From NCBI RefSeq assembly GCF_003573695.1, contig NC_039362.1, positions 109,533,120 to 109,597,119 on the forward strand: a stretch of 64,000 bases of DNA, written 5' to 3'. Below the pieces are notes generated by a model. It worked only from the letters and a program-made list of their open reading frames with translations. It was not told the DNA's origin and made no database searches. The stretch is from Papaver somniferum (lineage: Eukaryota > Streptophyta > Magnoliopsida > Ranunculales > Papaveraceae). The position numbers were made by a program, and so were the translations under genes. Below are positions 21,646 to 32,638 of this stretch, in pieces; within the stretch, counting starts at the first letter, position 1; every line of letters starts with the position of its first letter.

Positions 21646-22063
21646 TTCTAAAAAAAATAACTATGTGCAAGCCTAGTACTATTACTACTAACCCTAACAT
21701 GACAGAATATTAATTCAAAAATCAGTATAGCCAAATCCAAACTCATCCAACATGCTAAAACCCATCTGCAATTCTGTGTACAAAACCCCACCATGATTTA
21801 AGAATCATTTTTTTCAACAATCCATACATTCATTCTCTAGTTAACAGGAAAATCCAAACTGCTAACTTAAATTTGAACCAAATTCAGTACCATGATGATC
21901 ATCATTACCAAAATAGTATAACCCAAAACCAAAAACAAAGGCTAAGAGTATATAATTTACACAAACCAATTCCTTAAATAAAAACCAAAAAATGTTCCAA
22001 CCTAATCATTCATCTATTAGCAAACACAAACAACTACATTCTATCACCTGGCTTCATTATCGC
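21646..22063 (-). other. 3' untranslated block shared with the TNP2 gene
   Basis: This segment matches 38148-38560 closely, for example GCATGACAGAATATTAATTC and ACAAAACCCCACCATGATTT. It is the 3' UTR of the minus-strand gene at 22064 and, in the second copy, of the CACTA transposase gene. Confidence 0.75.
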
Positions 22064-23086
22064 TTAGTCCCTTGGAGATGGTTGCTCAGATGCAGTCGTT
22101 TGAGAAGCAGGGACTGGTGCTGGTGCTGGCTCATCCGGTTGCTCTGGTGGTATTGCACTCGCTGGATTTTGCTGACCATTACCTGCCTCCACAAATGCAG
22201 CTATTTTGGATGCTTCTCTGCCAACTGCAGAACATACATAATTAAGCAGGGTGTATGGCATTCCATGAGTGGGTATTGGCTGAGAAACACGATGAAGAAT
22301 CTCTCTTCTGGCGGAAGCAGGCAAAGTGATGGTATCAAATCCATATCTTCCCCCTCCCGCCACAACATGTTTAAGACCAATAAGCACCACCCCCTCGTTA
22401 ATCACATACGTACCTTCGGTAGGGTGTTCAACAGTCACAACCCATCCATCCCGCATGCGCCATGTCCTAATGGGCCCGGGTCCGACAGCCGCTGCACCAC
22501 CAACACCCCCGTCAACGAACTCATCAGTAACACCATCACCAGGATCAGAATCTACATCAGACAAGATTTCTTCGCAGTTCTCAGTAGCCACTGGTTCTTC
22601 TTCAACTACACCACTCCCTCAGCAACCACTGCTTTGTCCATGTTCAGTTATACAATCTTGAAATGGAGGATCTTCAATCCCCCTAGGAGGCATTTGCTGA
22701 ATCCGGGAAGTGGATGATGCGGTACCCTGATTCTCGGAGATATTATTAACCAATTGGATGCAATTATCATTCCTCACTGGTGTATCAGAGATATTGCTCT
22801 TGGAGGAATATCCATTTGGTGTTGAATGCTTCTCTGATGAATTTTTATTACAAGGGATTGATGACAGATTTTTCTCAAAAATTCAGGATGAATTTTTGTC
22901 TCCCTCTCTTAGTCTCAAATTTGAAATGGGATTTCTGGTTTGGACTCTAATGGAAGCAATTGGGATAATGATAATGAAGAAAAGAAACATCATTTTAAGC
23001 CTTAATTGGTTCGATTCCCAATGCATTCTCATATTTTCGGTGAGAAAAACTACCCCCTCCCGCCATTTCGATTCTCCATAAATCAA
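22064..23086 (-). pseudogene. Unrecognised gene sharing its C-terminus with the TNP2 gene
   Basis: One frame runs from about 23086 to 22064, broken by two in-frame TGA codons (22880-22882 and near 22619). The clean 175-codon stretch has an acidic start (EEILSDVDSDPGDGVTDEF), a compact middle (WRMRDGWVVTVEHPTEGTYV, then GVVLIGLKHVV, then REILHRVSQPIPTHGMPYTL) and a Pro/Ala tail ending VPASQTTASEQP. The same VPASQTTASEQP tail ends the DUF4216 frame at 38560-39012. Upstream is Ser/Asn-rich. An alternative 5' exon, ATGGCGGGAGGGGGTAG near 23065, may exist. I recognise no domain; a second CACTA product sharing a last exon with the transposase is inference. Confidence 0.55.
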
Positions 23087-23235
23087 ATTATATCTCTTGT
23101 GACTTGTCTAATCGACTTTTCTATTTTGAAAGTCATCAGTGTTGCGACAAGTGGAGGACATTCATAGATCATTTACACACGTGCTATTCATACTAGTTAA
23201 CATGAATAATTTAGTTTAGTGTTACATGAACATGG

Positions 23236-23435
23236 TATGTACAAACAAGCAATGTTCTTGGTGTATGATTCTAAAATTCCAATAATTATTAAGTACAGAT
23301 TGATAGGAACGACTGAATTAGTGAATCAATAGGGTATATAAAATGTTGGTTAAGATGGTAGAAACTAGAGTATTACTCCAGTTTATAAAATGCTATTGGA
23401 GTAAGATTAATTCGAAGTCTATTTCAGGTCCAAGT
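23236..23435. repeat. Direct repeat R2, interrupted by the unit at 23436-38142
   Basis: Second copy of R1. It ends at CAAGT (23431-23435). The sequence then resumes after the other CAAGT at 38143-38147 with TATGTGCAAGC and on into the block matching 21660-22135. This reconstructs a pre-insertion duplication. Confidence 0.85.
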
Positions 23436-24599
23436 TGATAGGATCCAGAGATGCCTATATGTAATAAACCGAAATCGCATGGTGTTTAACTAGTAGACAG
23501 AGGCAAGTACGGGTCGAACCCACAGGGAGCGGTGGAAATACTCTAATCAATATCTCTAATGAACTAAACAATCAAGATATGAATTTCTGATTTTTTTTAA
23601 AAGAATAAAAACAAAGAAAACAAACTAAAATAATAAAATGAATCCAATGGAAGAATCGGTAACCAGGGTTTTATTGGTATCCACCACTATTTCCTTGCAA
23701 ATATTGAAATGAAACATAATTATGAATAATTGTTAATTGTTAATTGTTGGTTCTATTGACATCACCTATTGTATATATTAGAGTCGCAAATATCATTGGT
23801 ATACCCTAAGCATGGCACATCAAAAGACTAAATCCAAACATGAACCATCAAATCGCATCAGCGAGAAAGTTATACGAAACTAAATATAGGTTCACAAATT
23901 CTATATGGCTTTTCTAAGCATAACACATCAAAGTTTTTAACGAAGCATGGATCATCAAATAATAAGACAAATATATTTGCAAAACTATCAATTACGGACA
24001 TAGGTTTTTAAAACCGGTGAAGCAACAACTTATATTTTCGATCAATCAACAAAAATTATTCAAAAATTAATTAATTCAAATCATATTGGTCTAATGCTAT
24101 ATAATCAGTTCCAAATTAGCCTAATACCCAAAGTAGTTTCAACCCATAAAAACCCTAGTTATAAGTTTAGCAAGACATAACCATGGGTTTCTTAAAACCC
24201 ATAAAAATAATAATTAAGAGAGAAAAGATTAAACCAATGATGTCGTCTTTCTCCCTATCTATGCTTGAATGGCCTTCACGGCTGCTTCTTCTCCTTCTCT
24301 CGCTGTAGCCGCCTCTCGAAACTCCAAAAACTCAAAAACGAGATAATCCTCTGAACCGGCCTCCCCTCTTTCGACTGCGTACCTTTTCTTCTTATAGTCC
24401 TTCAAACAAATCTGACTAAGACCCAGTACTAGTAAAATGCCTAGGCCCAGTCCGTCTAGCCTCCATCACTGAATTCTAGTATTTTGTGACCACAACTCCA
24501 ATTGATTTTGTGAAAACTACAGCCACATCCATTTTTCAGATTTCTCCCACTATGAAACCGACCGACAAAAAAGTTCAGGTGCGCACCCAATTTTGGAGA

Positions 24600-25440
24600 A
24601 AAAATTTCTCCCAAACCCATAATTTATAAAATTAGGTTTCCGTCTTTTTTTTTCTTTTTTTTTTCTTCTTCGATTCCTTTTCTACACAGGAAAACAAAAA
24701 TCTCTTCCTTACACCATACCATCAGCGCCATCATCACCATCATCATCGTAGCCAGAACCACCAGCACCGCCGTAGCAGCAGCACCAACCACCATTATAAC
24801 TAGCAGCATCACCAAATAACGATAGTCTCAATCAAAATCCCTATTCTACTACTTAGATTCCAGTAATCATTCCTTCACCACCAACACCAGCAGCATCAAC
24901 CATCGCCTGCACCTGCATTCATCCCTTTTCTCTTCATCCATCTTTACTCACTCTTCCTCATTTTTTGATCGTTTATGTCTAGCCTGAATCTAATCGGAAT
25001 TCAAATCGGAGTGGGACCCAACTTTCTAATCTCTTTGAAACTCGTATTCATTTTAGTTAGCTGCTCAATTTTTTCTCCTTCCCCTCTTTTTTTTAGATTG
25101 ATTGTGATGTCCAATATTTCTAGTGATATCAAGAACGCCATTGTAAAAGGTGGAGCTAATATGTTCGATGATTTGGCTCTGAGAGTTATAGCTTCATTTC
25201 ATTTTGTTGTTGGACTCTCTTGTTAACTATGGAAGAGAGGAGAATTATTAGGATAAAAAAAAGTCCTACGAGGTCACTGTATACAGAGGCGATGAAGAGG
25301 TTACAGTTAGGATTATTGAGAGATCCAGGGGTTTCACAAATGAGTGTTGGACACCTTACCGGGTTGCTGAATGGCTACTCAATATTCTCACTGAAGCTAA
25401 TTAATTTGGAGAATAAGGTTATTGATATGCATTGTTGATT
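24600..25440 (+). pseudogene. Host-like coding fragment inside the long LTR-like unit
   Basis: After a leader of T-rich and CACCA/CAGCA-rich sequence, a short plus frame at 25261-25404 reads KSYEVTVYRGDEEVTVRI, then WTPYRVAEWLLNIL, and ends at TAA. It is preceded in frame by LVNYGREENY and a stop. The alternation of hydrophobic and charged residues looks like real protein, and the composition differs from the flanking LTR. I cannot name the family. It may be a captured gene piece. Left and right edges are uncertain; weakly similar inverted stretches (ACCCATAATTTATAAAATTA at about 24615 and ACCCATAATTATATGAAATT reversed near 26450) could be transposon ends. Confidence 0.4.
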
Positions 25441-25727
25441 TCCTATATATGGCATTTGGCATTTCAAAATTTTCTTGATGAGGTTATGGTCTTTTTGTTC
25501 ATGACAAGTCACATATGTCAATTCTCACTTAAGAAGATTGCAATTTATGCTTGTAAACAAATAGGATGTACATGATCTCAATGCTAAATTGGTGTTTTGC
25601 ATAAGGAAAGACGGTGTTTGCGTAAGACAGTGTGTAATGCCTTTTTCCATATTTTTCAAATGTATCTCGATCATGTCCTCAGTCTCGGTATCGTTGAATA
25701 ATCTGTTATCCAGTCGAGAAAATGTCC

Positions 25728-26425
25728 GCATAACTTGTTATGCATCTATAAAAATTGTTGCATAACTTGTTATGCAGTCCAGAAAATGATTGCATAACAC
25801 GTTATGCATCAACTTATTTGTTAGTATCGGAACTAGCAATTAAAAAAGACTGCATGACTTGTCATGCACCTATAATAATATCTGCATAACATGTTATGCA
25901 ATCGTGAAAATGGATGCATAACGTGTTATGCATCCGAAAATATGGCTGCATAATGCATTATGCATCGATAAAATTGTTGCACAATCTTTTATGCATCCGA
26001 AAATATGGCTGCATAATGCATTATGCATCAATTTTTTTATGTACGCACTAAAATCAACCAAAGCAATGGCTACATAACTTGTTATAGATGCATAATTTGT
26101 TATGCACTCGAGAAAATGGTTGCATAATTCGTTATGCGTCTGCAGAATGTGTTATGCATCTTTTTTGTTGGCTGCATAATGGTTATGTATCAAGTTTTCG
26201 AAAATTTTGTCTAAAATGATGATCACCTCCGATTTTTTCGTGAAAAACAAAAATTTGATATTGTTGTTTGTACTCGTTGCATAGGTCTCTTAAAAATATT
26301 TCCAACGATATAAAATTTGTAAAATTCTAAGGCGCGGATTTTTAGATATGTTATATCCAAGTTGCGTTGCCAATTATACCCCTAATGCATAACTCATCAT
26401 GCGGATGCATAATCTGTCATGCAGA
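25728..26425. repeat. Array of GCATAAC/GTTATGC palindromes
   Basis: More than a dozen near-palindromes of the type TGCATAACNNGTTATGCA, most 30-60 bp apart, separated by A/T-rich spacers such as CGAAAATATGGC. Examples are GCATAACTTGTTATGC (25729), GCATAACACGTTATGC (25793), GCATAACATGTTATGC, GCATAACGTGTTATGC and GCATAATGCATTATGC (twice). Each has 7-8-bp arms around a 2-bp centre. Outliers lie near 26385-26425. The structure resembles clustered sites for a dimeric DNA-binding protein or subterminal repeats of a DNA transposon. Confidence 0.8.
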
Positions 26426-26429
26426 TATT

Positions 26430-26904
26430 TTTAATAATTTCATATAATTATGGGTGTCACGGAAATAATTATGGGTGTCAGGGTACCTAAAATTAATTGT
26501 GGGTCTGACAATGAGAATATTATTTTTCTTGGGAATGCGCTTAATTTTCCCAAAACTTTCCCTCACCTGAATTCGACCAAAACAACCTAGCAGAGCCAAC
26601 ACCGTTTTCTTAACTCAGCCCACGACACCGTTTTTCTTAGCTTCTCATCTCGATCAACAGCACCCAGGACCCGTACAAACAACCACCGAACATCTCTGAC
26701 CATTTAGCCTTTATCCTCCTCATGATCAACCTTGGCAGCAGCACTCAACTTCAGTTCATAGTAATATCTTGTTCACAGCATAATCAAATCACCGGCTGCA
26801 AACATCACCATCATATCACAACCAAATTCCGGACGTTGTAAGCCTCTTCTTGTTCACCGTTGCATGAAACTAGACAGGCACTGAAAACAAATTCCAACCA
26901 GTTT
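26430..26904. other. Non-coding continuation of the long LTR-like unit
   Basis: Contains three short repeats of ATTATGGGTGTC/ATTGTGGGTCTG (26447-26510). From 26580 there is C/A-rich sequence resembling that at 36860-38050, the continuation across the nested Ty3 element. No coding region is supported. Confidence 0.45.
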
Positions 26905-27883
26905 TGTATGTACACATTTCATTGTCCACCACGTGTACAGGAAGAGACACGTGGAAAGCATGCAAAGCGAGACATCAAAACATGATAACAAGCAGTCATA
27001 ACCTAGGGGAGCATCTCATCAGAAAATGTCACCGGTCAGCAGACCTGACGGTCAAGGACTGAGGATCACAGAGGTATGATGGCAAAGAGGAGCACCAGAT
27101 AACACCCCTCGGGTTTTAGTACATCCTATCCCAAGGAAGATCCAAGATCAACGGCTGAGAGAGAGATTGACTGACACGGATGTGACCAGACTAAGAGATA
27201 CTTGTCTGAAACGAGCGGACGTCCAACTGCCCGCATTAAATACCAAGAGATAAACACGCGTCAATCAGCTCGTGGAACAAACGAGGATAGCTCTTCGTAT
27301 TCAAGCTTTGACCGCAGGATATAGCGAAGACCTCTGCATGATGGACACAAAGCACAAGAAGATAAGGTTGCAACGGCTTCTCAGAAGTTGGACCCACGTT
27401 TCAACCCTATAAATACCCCTCTCCACTAAGAGAAAATGGGTCGACCAATCCACCATCCTTAGAAGAGAACATAAGAGAGAGAAATAGGAAGAGTAAGTAA
27501 ATCCCTGCTTCCTCAGACTAATGTATACTCAAAAATCATTCGACTATCTTTGTAAACATTCGATACATAGTGAAACACCAACCCCCGTGGATGTAGGCCT
27601 TAGTGCCGAACCACGTAAATCTCCATCTTATTTATATTTCAGCACTTTTATATTCATCGTATATCCCTTATGATTCGTATTTATGTTCGTATTTTTAGTC
27701 TTACTCCTTATACGATCATTTCCTGATATTACTCGACTAGGCAGTGATGAGCCCGAAGGCTTTGATTCGATGAATCGATAGTATCATCCATTCTATGCAT
27801 GTATCATTTAATTCAAGAGTTTTTTGTATGTGCGAACATTGTTTGTGAACACGTAGAATGCCTTCGTGATTTATGTGTTCACA
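26905..27883 (+). repeat. 5' LTR of Tat-type element 1
   Basis: Runs from TGTATGTACACATTTC to GTGTTCACA. TATAAATACCCC (27409-27420) is a good TATA box, with the transcription start expected about 30 bp downstream. CACGTG occurs at 26930-26950. The LTR pair is very similar, implying a fairly young insertion. Confidence 0.9.
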
Positions 27884-27886
27884 ATC

Positions 27887-27903
27887 TGGCGCTAGAAACA
27901 GGG
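27887..27903 (+). other. Primer-binding site of Tat-type element 1
   Basis: TGGCGCTAGAAACAGGG begins three bases after the 5' LTR, the expected position for tRNA priming. The tRNA is not assigned. Confidence 0.8.
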
Positions 27904-27968
27904 ATCTCCGAAGAATTTGAAAGAAGTGTAAATGCCATCTCCGAAGAATTTGAAAGAAGTGCAAAAGC
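27904..27968 (+). repeat. 33-bp tandem duplication at the gag-RT deletion junction
   Basis: ATCTCCGAAGAATTTGAAAG occurs at 27904 and again at 27937, 33 bp apart, directly after the primer site. The second copy is in the coding frame of the RT-RNase H connection; the first replaces all upstream coding sequence. The duplication marks the internal deletion that removed gag, protease and RT. Confidence 0.8.
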
Positions 27969-28640
27969 TCAATGGATCCTTAGCAGCCTTGGGCAGATTT
28001 ATTGCCCGATCTTCGGATAAATGCAAACATTTTTTCAATATTCTCAAAAAAGGGAGTAAGTTTGAATGGACCACAGAGTGTGAAGAAGCCTTCCAAAAGA
28101 TCAAGGAATACCTGGCTTCAATTCCGATCCTACAAAAACCTGATCCCGGTGAGGTTTTGGCGCTGTACATAGCAGCGACAGAAGACGCAGTTACCGCAGT
28201 ATTGGTCAAAACCAATACGAAGGTAGAACATCCTATCTATTATGTCAGCAAGACCCTCAATTCTGCGGAAAGGAATTACACGAAGATCGAACAACTCATC
28301 CTGGCACTAGTATGGGCTACTCAAAATCTGAGAACCTATTTCCTAACTCATTTCATCCGCGTCCCATGCAAAGCACCATTGGAAGCAGTCCTCAAAAGCA
28401 CGGGGAAAGTAGGAAGAATAGCCAAGTGGAACACCCACCTGGACCAATTCAACATCATCCATGAAATTCAACACTCCCCAAAATCCCAAGTATTGGAGGA
28501 TTTCTTAGCAGACCTCCCCCTGGATAACGATGAGGAGATTAGGGGCATACCAGAAGCTGACGAGGAAATAAGGACCCGGTTGACGTCCTCGAACCCGCGA
28601 GCCAAATACGATGGGAAGTCTTCGTCGATGGTTCCAAAAA
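27932..28640 (+). pseudogene. Ty3 RT connection and RNase H domain (Tat element 1)
   Basis: The frame starts inside the RT thumb/connection: KNLKEVQKLNGSLAALGRFI, then SSDKCKHFFNILKKG and the W-T block typical of Ty3 RNase H (FEWTTECEEAFQKIKEYL). It continues with LALYIAATEDAVTAVLV and PIYYVSKTL, the canonical RNase H core. Residues before this, including the RT palm and the YVDD motif, are deleted. The frame closes at a stop in 28658-28660 just before the second RNase H, which continues in another frame. Confidence 0.85.
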
Positions 28641-29190
28641 TAAGGAAGGTGCGGGAATAGGCATTGTCATCACCACCCCAAGGAGAAAGGATCGTACATG
28701 CACTCAGTTGGAATTCAAAGAGCATACTAACAACATCGTCGAATACGAGGCAGTCGTACATGCCCTCCGCTTGATAATAGAGATGGGGGTAACTGATGTA
28801 AGACTGACAAGTGACTCGCAGCTTGTCATACGGCAAATAGGGTTCGAATACAATGTACGACGATACCCTCTCAGCTTACATGGCCTTGGTCCAAACATTG
28901 GCATCACAAATTCCGAACATCAAGTTCAGGCACTTATGCAGGAGAGATCTCAGGCACGCGGATGCCCTAGCATATATATCATCCATGCTGAAGGACAAGA
29001 ATATCGAAGCTATCAAAATAACAAGGTATACGAGCCTTCAATTGCATCACAATTTCCTTTGCTACCAATCAGATACAGTGGAAGAAAATATCGAAGATCA
29101 GGTGGGAGAAGACATCCATAACGATTTCGACGAAGAAGAATCCTGTCAAGAGCAAATCAAGACGAAGATTTCAGCAACGAAGATGATTGG
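28600..29190 (+). pseudogene. Second (archaeal-type) RNase H, Tat element 1
   Basis: Spread over frames: a glycine-rich GAGIGIVI strand after FVDGS-like codons (28615-28670), then EFKEHTNNIVEYEAVVHALR, VRLTSDSQLVIRQI, and in a shifted frame SAYMALVQTLASQIPNIKF and HADALAYISS. D-E-D residues of an RNase H fold are present (VDGS, VEYEA, TSDSQ). A second RNase H after the canonical one defines Tat elements. At least one frameshift (near 28850) breaks it. Confidence 0.8.
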
Positions 29191-29911
29191 AGAATGGTGA
29201 TTCATGCGTTTCTCAAGGATGGAACCTTACCGCGGATCATAAACAAGCCAGGAAAATACTCTCCAAAGTAGGAAGATATGATCTTCGGGATGGGGTGTAC
29301 AAGAAATCTTTCCTCGGACCGTTACTACGTTGCTTATCCAGGAAAGAGGGGCATCGAATTCTAAACGACATCATTACGGTGACGCAGGGAATCATAGCGG
29401 CATGAGATCACTAGCCGACAAAGCAAAAATGCAAGGATATTACTGGCCCACAATGATACAAGATGCCGCAAGAATGTCCCGACGATGTGAAGAATGTCAG
29501 CGTTTCGCCAAAAAGATACACGCGCCAGCAACAACGCTAAATTCTGTGGATAGTCCGTGGCCATTTGCAAAATGGGGCATAGATATCGTTGGGCCTTTCA
29601 TCGAAGGGTCAGGGAAAAGACGATTTTTGATAGTAGCCACGGACTACTTCAGTAAATGGGTGGAAGCTAAAGCCTTAGCCAGGATCAGAGACGTGGATGT
29701 GTTTACTTTCATATTCCAAAACATCATTTGCAGGTTCGGCATACCAGCGGAAATCGTGTCCGATAATGGTAACAATTACAGGGAAAAATATAGACATGCT
29801 CTTCGACACTTTCAAAATAAGGAAGAACAATCCACCCCATATACCCTCAGAGCAACGGACAAGCGGAAGCTACTAACAAGACCCTCGCCCTTATCCTCAA
29901 AAAGCAATTAG
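29187..29911 (+). pseudogene. Integrase zinc finger and core, Tat element 1
   Basis: A start-like piece (GRYDLRDGVYKKSFLGPLLRC) precedes a shifted frame with the HHCC zinc finger (H in GNHSGM, then CEECQRF). The core follows: WPFAKWGIDIVGPF (first Asp), DYFSKWVEAKAL, then EIVSDNGNNY (second Asp). The catalytic Glu region is scrambled by a frameshift near 29860, where RATDKRKLLT stands in place of the usual NGQAE context. Integrase is therefore inactive. Confidence 0.85.
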
Positions 29912-30415
29912 ACGAACATAAGGGGCGGTGGTGTGAGGACAGCTACACAATGTATTATGGGCATACAGGACAACACGAAGATCTGCCACCGGGGAATCCC
30001 CATTTCTCCTCACTTATGGAGCTGAAGCAGTCATCCCAACAGAGATCCTCATGCCAACCACAAAGACCGAAGCATGGGAGAAAATCTCACAACAGACATG
30101 ATGTTAGAGAGACTGGACGACCTGGAAGAAAGGAGGGAAGCAGCATTGCAAAAGATGGAAAATTATCAACGAAGATTAGCGAGAGAATACAACAAAAAGG
30201 TTAAGCTTCGAAATTTTGTAGAAGGGCAGTATGTGCTAAGAACAATCCCGCAGTATCAACGAGAGAAGAAATGGGGCAAGTTAGCACCTACATGGGGAGG
30301 ACCTTTTATAATACACGACATTGCGGGAAACGGTTCCTACTATCTTCGCAATCTGAAAGGCGAGGTCCTCCGACACCCTTGGAATGCTAAATGGCTCAAA
30401 CCGTACTACCCATAG
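29912..30415 (+). pseudogene. Integrase C-terminal domain, Tat element 1
   Basis: After a frameshifted stretch, 30074-30415 encodes the end of pol: a helical, charged segment (LERLDDLEERREAALQKMEN), YNKKVKLRNFVEGQYVLR, then WGKLAPTWGGPFII and YYLRNLKGEV, ending NAKWLKPYYP and a stop. This is the GPY/F-type chromatin-contact and pol terminus of Ty3 integrases. 29912-30073 corresponds to the linker with several disruptions. Confidence 0.8.
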
Positions 30416-31086
30416 GAGCACGCAGCTTTGCATCTGCGTGAAGAATACCAGAAGAAGAAGGCAGCGTAACCGCTCTACATGTTTCTATCTCTGGACGAGG
30501 AGTAGCAGGCCTCAACCTATCAATCAAACAAACTTTTTGCAAAATCTTCAAGCAAACGAAATGGTCAAAAGGCCCGCTGGGTGAACGCATGTACATTACA
30601 TAATAAATTAACAATATTGGGGAAAGTAGTTAATCTACAATCTCTCAGGGCTCCCCTATCAGTGTCTATGAGTGTAAGACCATGGGGAAGACACCCAGCA
30701 GAAAGAGATACCCAACCAATTTTAAGGAAGCGGGTCGACGGAATGGGTGCATGTAGATATTTCAAATAAGCATCCCATATCCTAGAACGCTGCCTCGGCC
30801 CCCACCGTTTGGGAATCCTCTGGCCCAGGATTCGCCAGCGGGGTGACAGGACTCAAGACGATCACGAAGGTACCTACCTTCGGTGTCGCACCCAAACACT
30901 CGAACTTTTAACAAAGCAAGTTATTTCTAATTTAACGCCTCACAATACTTAAAATAAAAATAAATTGATAACGCAGGTATGCCAAAAGGATGATCCATTC
31001 CATAAAGAGTTGATTACAAGTTCAGCAAATAAGATAGACCAAGAAACACATCAAAAAATGATCTGAAACTATATAATCAACGAGGA
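30416..31086. other. Non-coding spacer between pol and the antisense gene
   Basis: No coding sequence. 30790-30880 is relatively GC-rich (CCTCGGCCCCCACCGTTTGG and a CCCAGGATTC box). It may carry 3' ends of both the sense pol and the antisense gene. Confidence 0.4.
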
Positions 31087-32560
31087 TCAACTTTCTATGA
31101 CTAATAAAAGAAATCTACTTGGACGATACAACTCCATCAGCAGGTTTGTCTTTGCGAGATGAAGGTACGCTACCACCTGAAGAAGGACCAGAAGAACCAG
31201 GCAAGGGCGCGGGTGGGGGACGACGCGGATAATTCTTGACAAGACCATGTTAGGCTTTAAGATCAAGTTCAATCTTGTCTAGGACTTTGTTGGTCTCCTC
31301 AGCTAACTGACATCGAGCTTTATATGGGATAACAGCGGTCAGCTGGTGGGACTGAGACAATAATGAAGATATGCGTTCCGCCTCTTTGGAGGAAATCTCT
31401 GCTGCTTCCTCACGAGACGCGGACAAGCCTTTAAAATACTTGGTTTGTCCCTCCTGCTGCACTAAGGCAGATTGAGCTTTTTCAAGCTCATCATTTGCTG
31501 CGTGAAGCTGTCCCTCGAGCGCTGAAAACAAGAAATACCAAGGGGTTAAAACAAAGAAATAACAGAATCACACTCGATAAAACGAGGTTATACCTTCGAC
31601 ATTAGCCGAAGCCTCTTCATACTCATTAACAACTGCGTCCCGTGCCTCATCAAGAAAGTCATACTCGTCGAATAATATCTTATAATCCATTTGAAGGTTC
31701 GTAAGAGCAAATTGACTCGCATCTAAGTCTACCTGCTTCATTGAATCCAAGTGACGAAGATGGTTGACTTCATCATTCATCTCTCTCATCCTTTTATGGA
31801 GTCGATACACATTTACTTCGAGATCTCTCTCATACTCCACTTGGCGGGCAACATCATCTCGGGACGCTGCTAGGGCTTTACTAAGAGCGCCGACCTCGGC
31901 CCTAGCATTATCTCTTTCTTAGTTAAGACGCAGCATACTATCCCTAACCCCGGGGCCTAAGAAGGAACGAGCCTGTCGTAACTCTTCTTACAAAAGGCGC
32001 ACTCTAGCCTCTAAGTCCGAAGCATGTCCTCGAGCTTCCCGCAGGTTATCCCGCGTCCATAGCAGCGTACCATTGAACAAACGACGATCATGGTTGTACT
32101 TATTTTGCATATCAACCATTTGTGTTCGCTTTTAACGCCACTCAGCTGCTTAGGCGTTGTGCTCATCAGCACGAGCATTCCACTTTACAGCTTCGCTTTT
32201 TATCTTCTCCACCAACTCTACAATACGGGATTTCTATCGTTTCCTTTCTTTCCGAAGCTATATCAGCTCGGGAACTCCACCCACTGAAGATAGGGTGGGG
32301 AGACTCAGACAGAACACCAAAGTACAAATAGGGAATCACGAGGAGTGAAAGATTGGTAAAATACGAACCTGTGAGGGACGAGACATTTCTGCGAGTCTGC
32401 TCCAATTCGTTGCGGACTGCATGAAGCTCTAAACGAAGACTCTCCTCAGCGTTACCCAGTTGTTATTTTTCCTTAAGGCGGTCCCTCAGTCCATTTATCT
32501 CCACCTCGCCGCAGACAGTTCCTCTTCTCTATGAAGAAGCTTAGCCTCCAACTTTAAGGA
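31087..32560 (-). pseudogene. Antisense gene of Tat element 1: coiled-coil C-terminal exons
   Basis: On the minus strand, exon-like pieces encode long helices: 31840-31595 (RLHKRMREMNDEVNHLRHLD, then DASQFALTNLQMDY), a GT-AG intron at 31522-31593, and 31521-31250 (ALEGQLHAANDELEKAQSAL, EISSKEAERISSLLSQSHQL). Splicing joins the two parts in frame (GAA-GCG-CTC). Upstream, 31860-31930 continues the helix with one stop, and 32400-32560 shows more helical fragments and a possible donor near 32378. The tail beyond 31250 is Pro/Ser-rich. The shape is an elongated coiled-coil protein. Its role is unknown. Confidence 0.6.
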
Positions 32561-32638
32561 CCTGGCTTTGAAGAATTGGTACAGAACATGGTTACAATGT
32601 TCGCTCCTCATCATCTATGTTTCAAACGACAAACATTA

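Noticed and set aside
22064..22661. Plus-strand Pro/Thr-rich frames over the unrecognised minus-strand gene
   Set aside because: They are shadows of the minus frame; the minus strand has the conserved C-terminus shared with the TNP2 gene.
21449..23435. R1/R2 as LTRs of a small retroelement (TRIM)
   Set aside because: They start with TG and end near CA, but there is no target-site duplication, primer site or polypurine tract, and R2 continues into the same 3' UTR block as R1 after the insertion is removed.
24624..24815. Minus-strand frame rich in Met/Val/Ala
   Set aside because: Produced by CAT/CAC/CAG triplet-rich sequence (24720-24800) on the other strand.
25728..26200. Regular palindromic repeats resembling a CRISPR array
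   Set aside because: The genome is a plant, repeats are short and palindromic with uneven spacers, and there are no cas genes.
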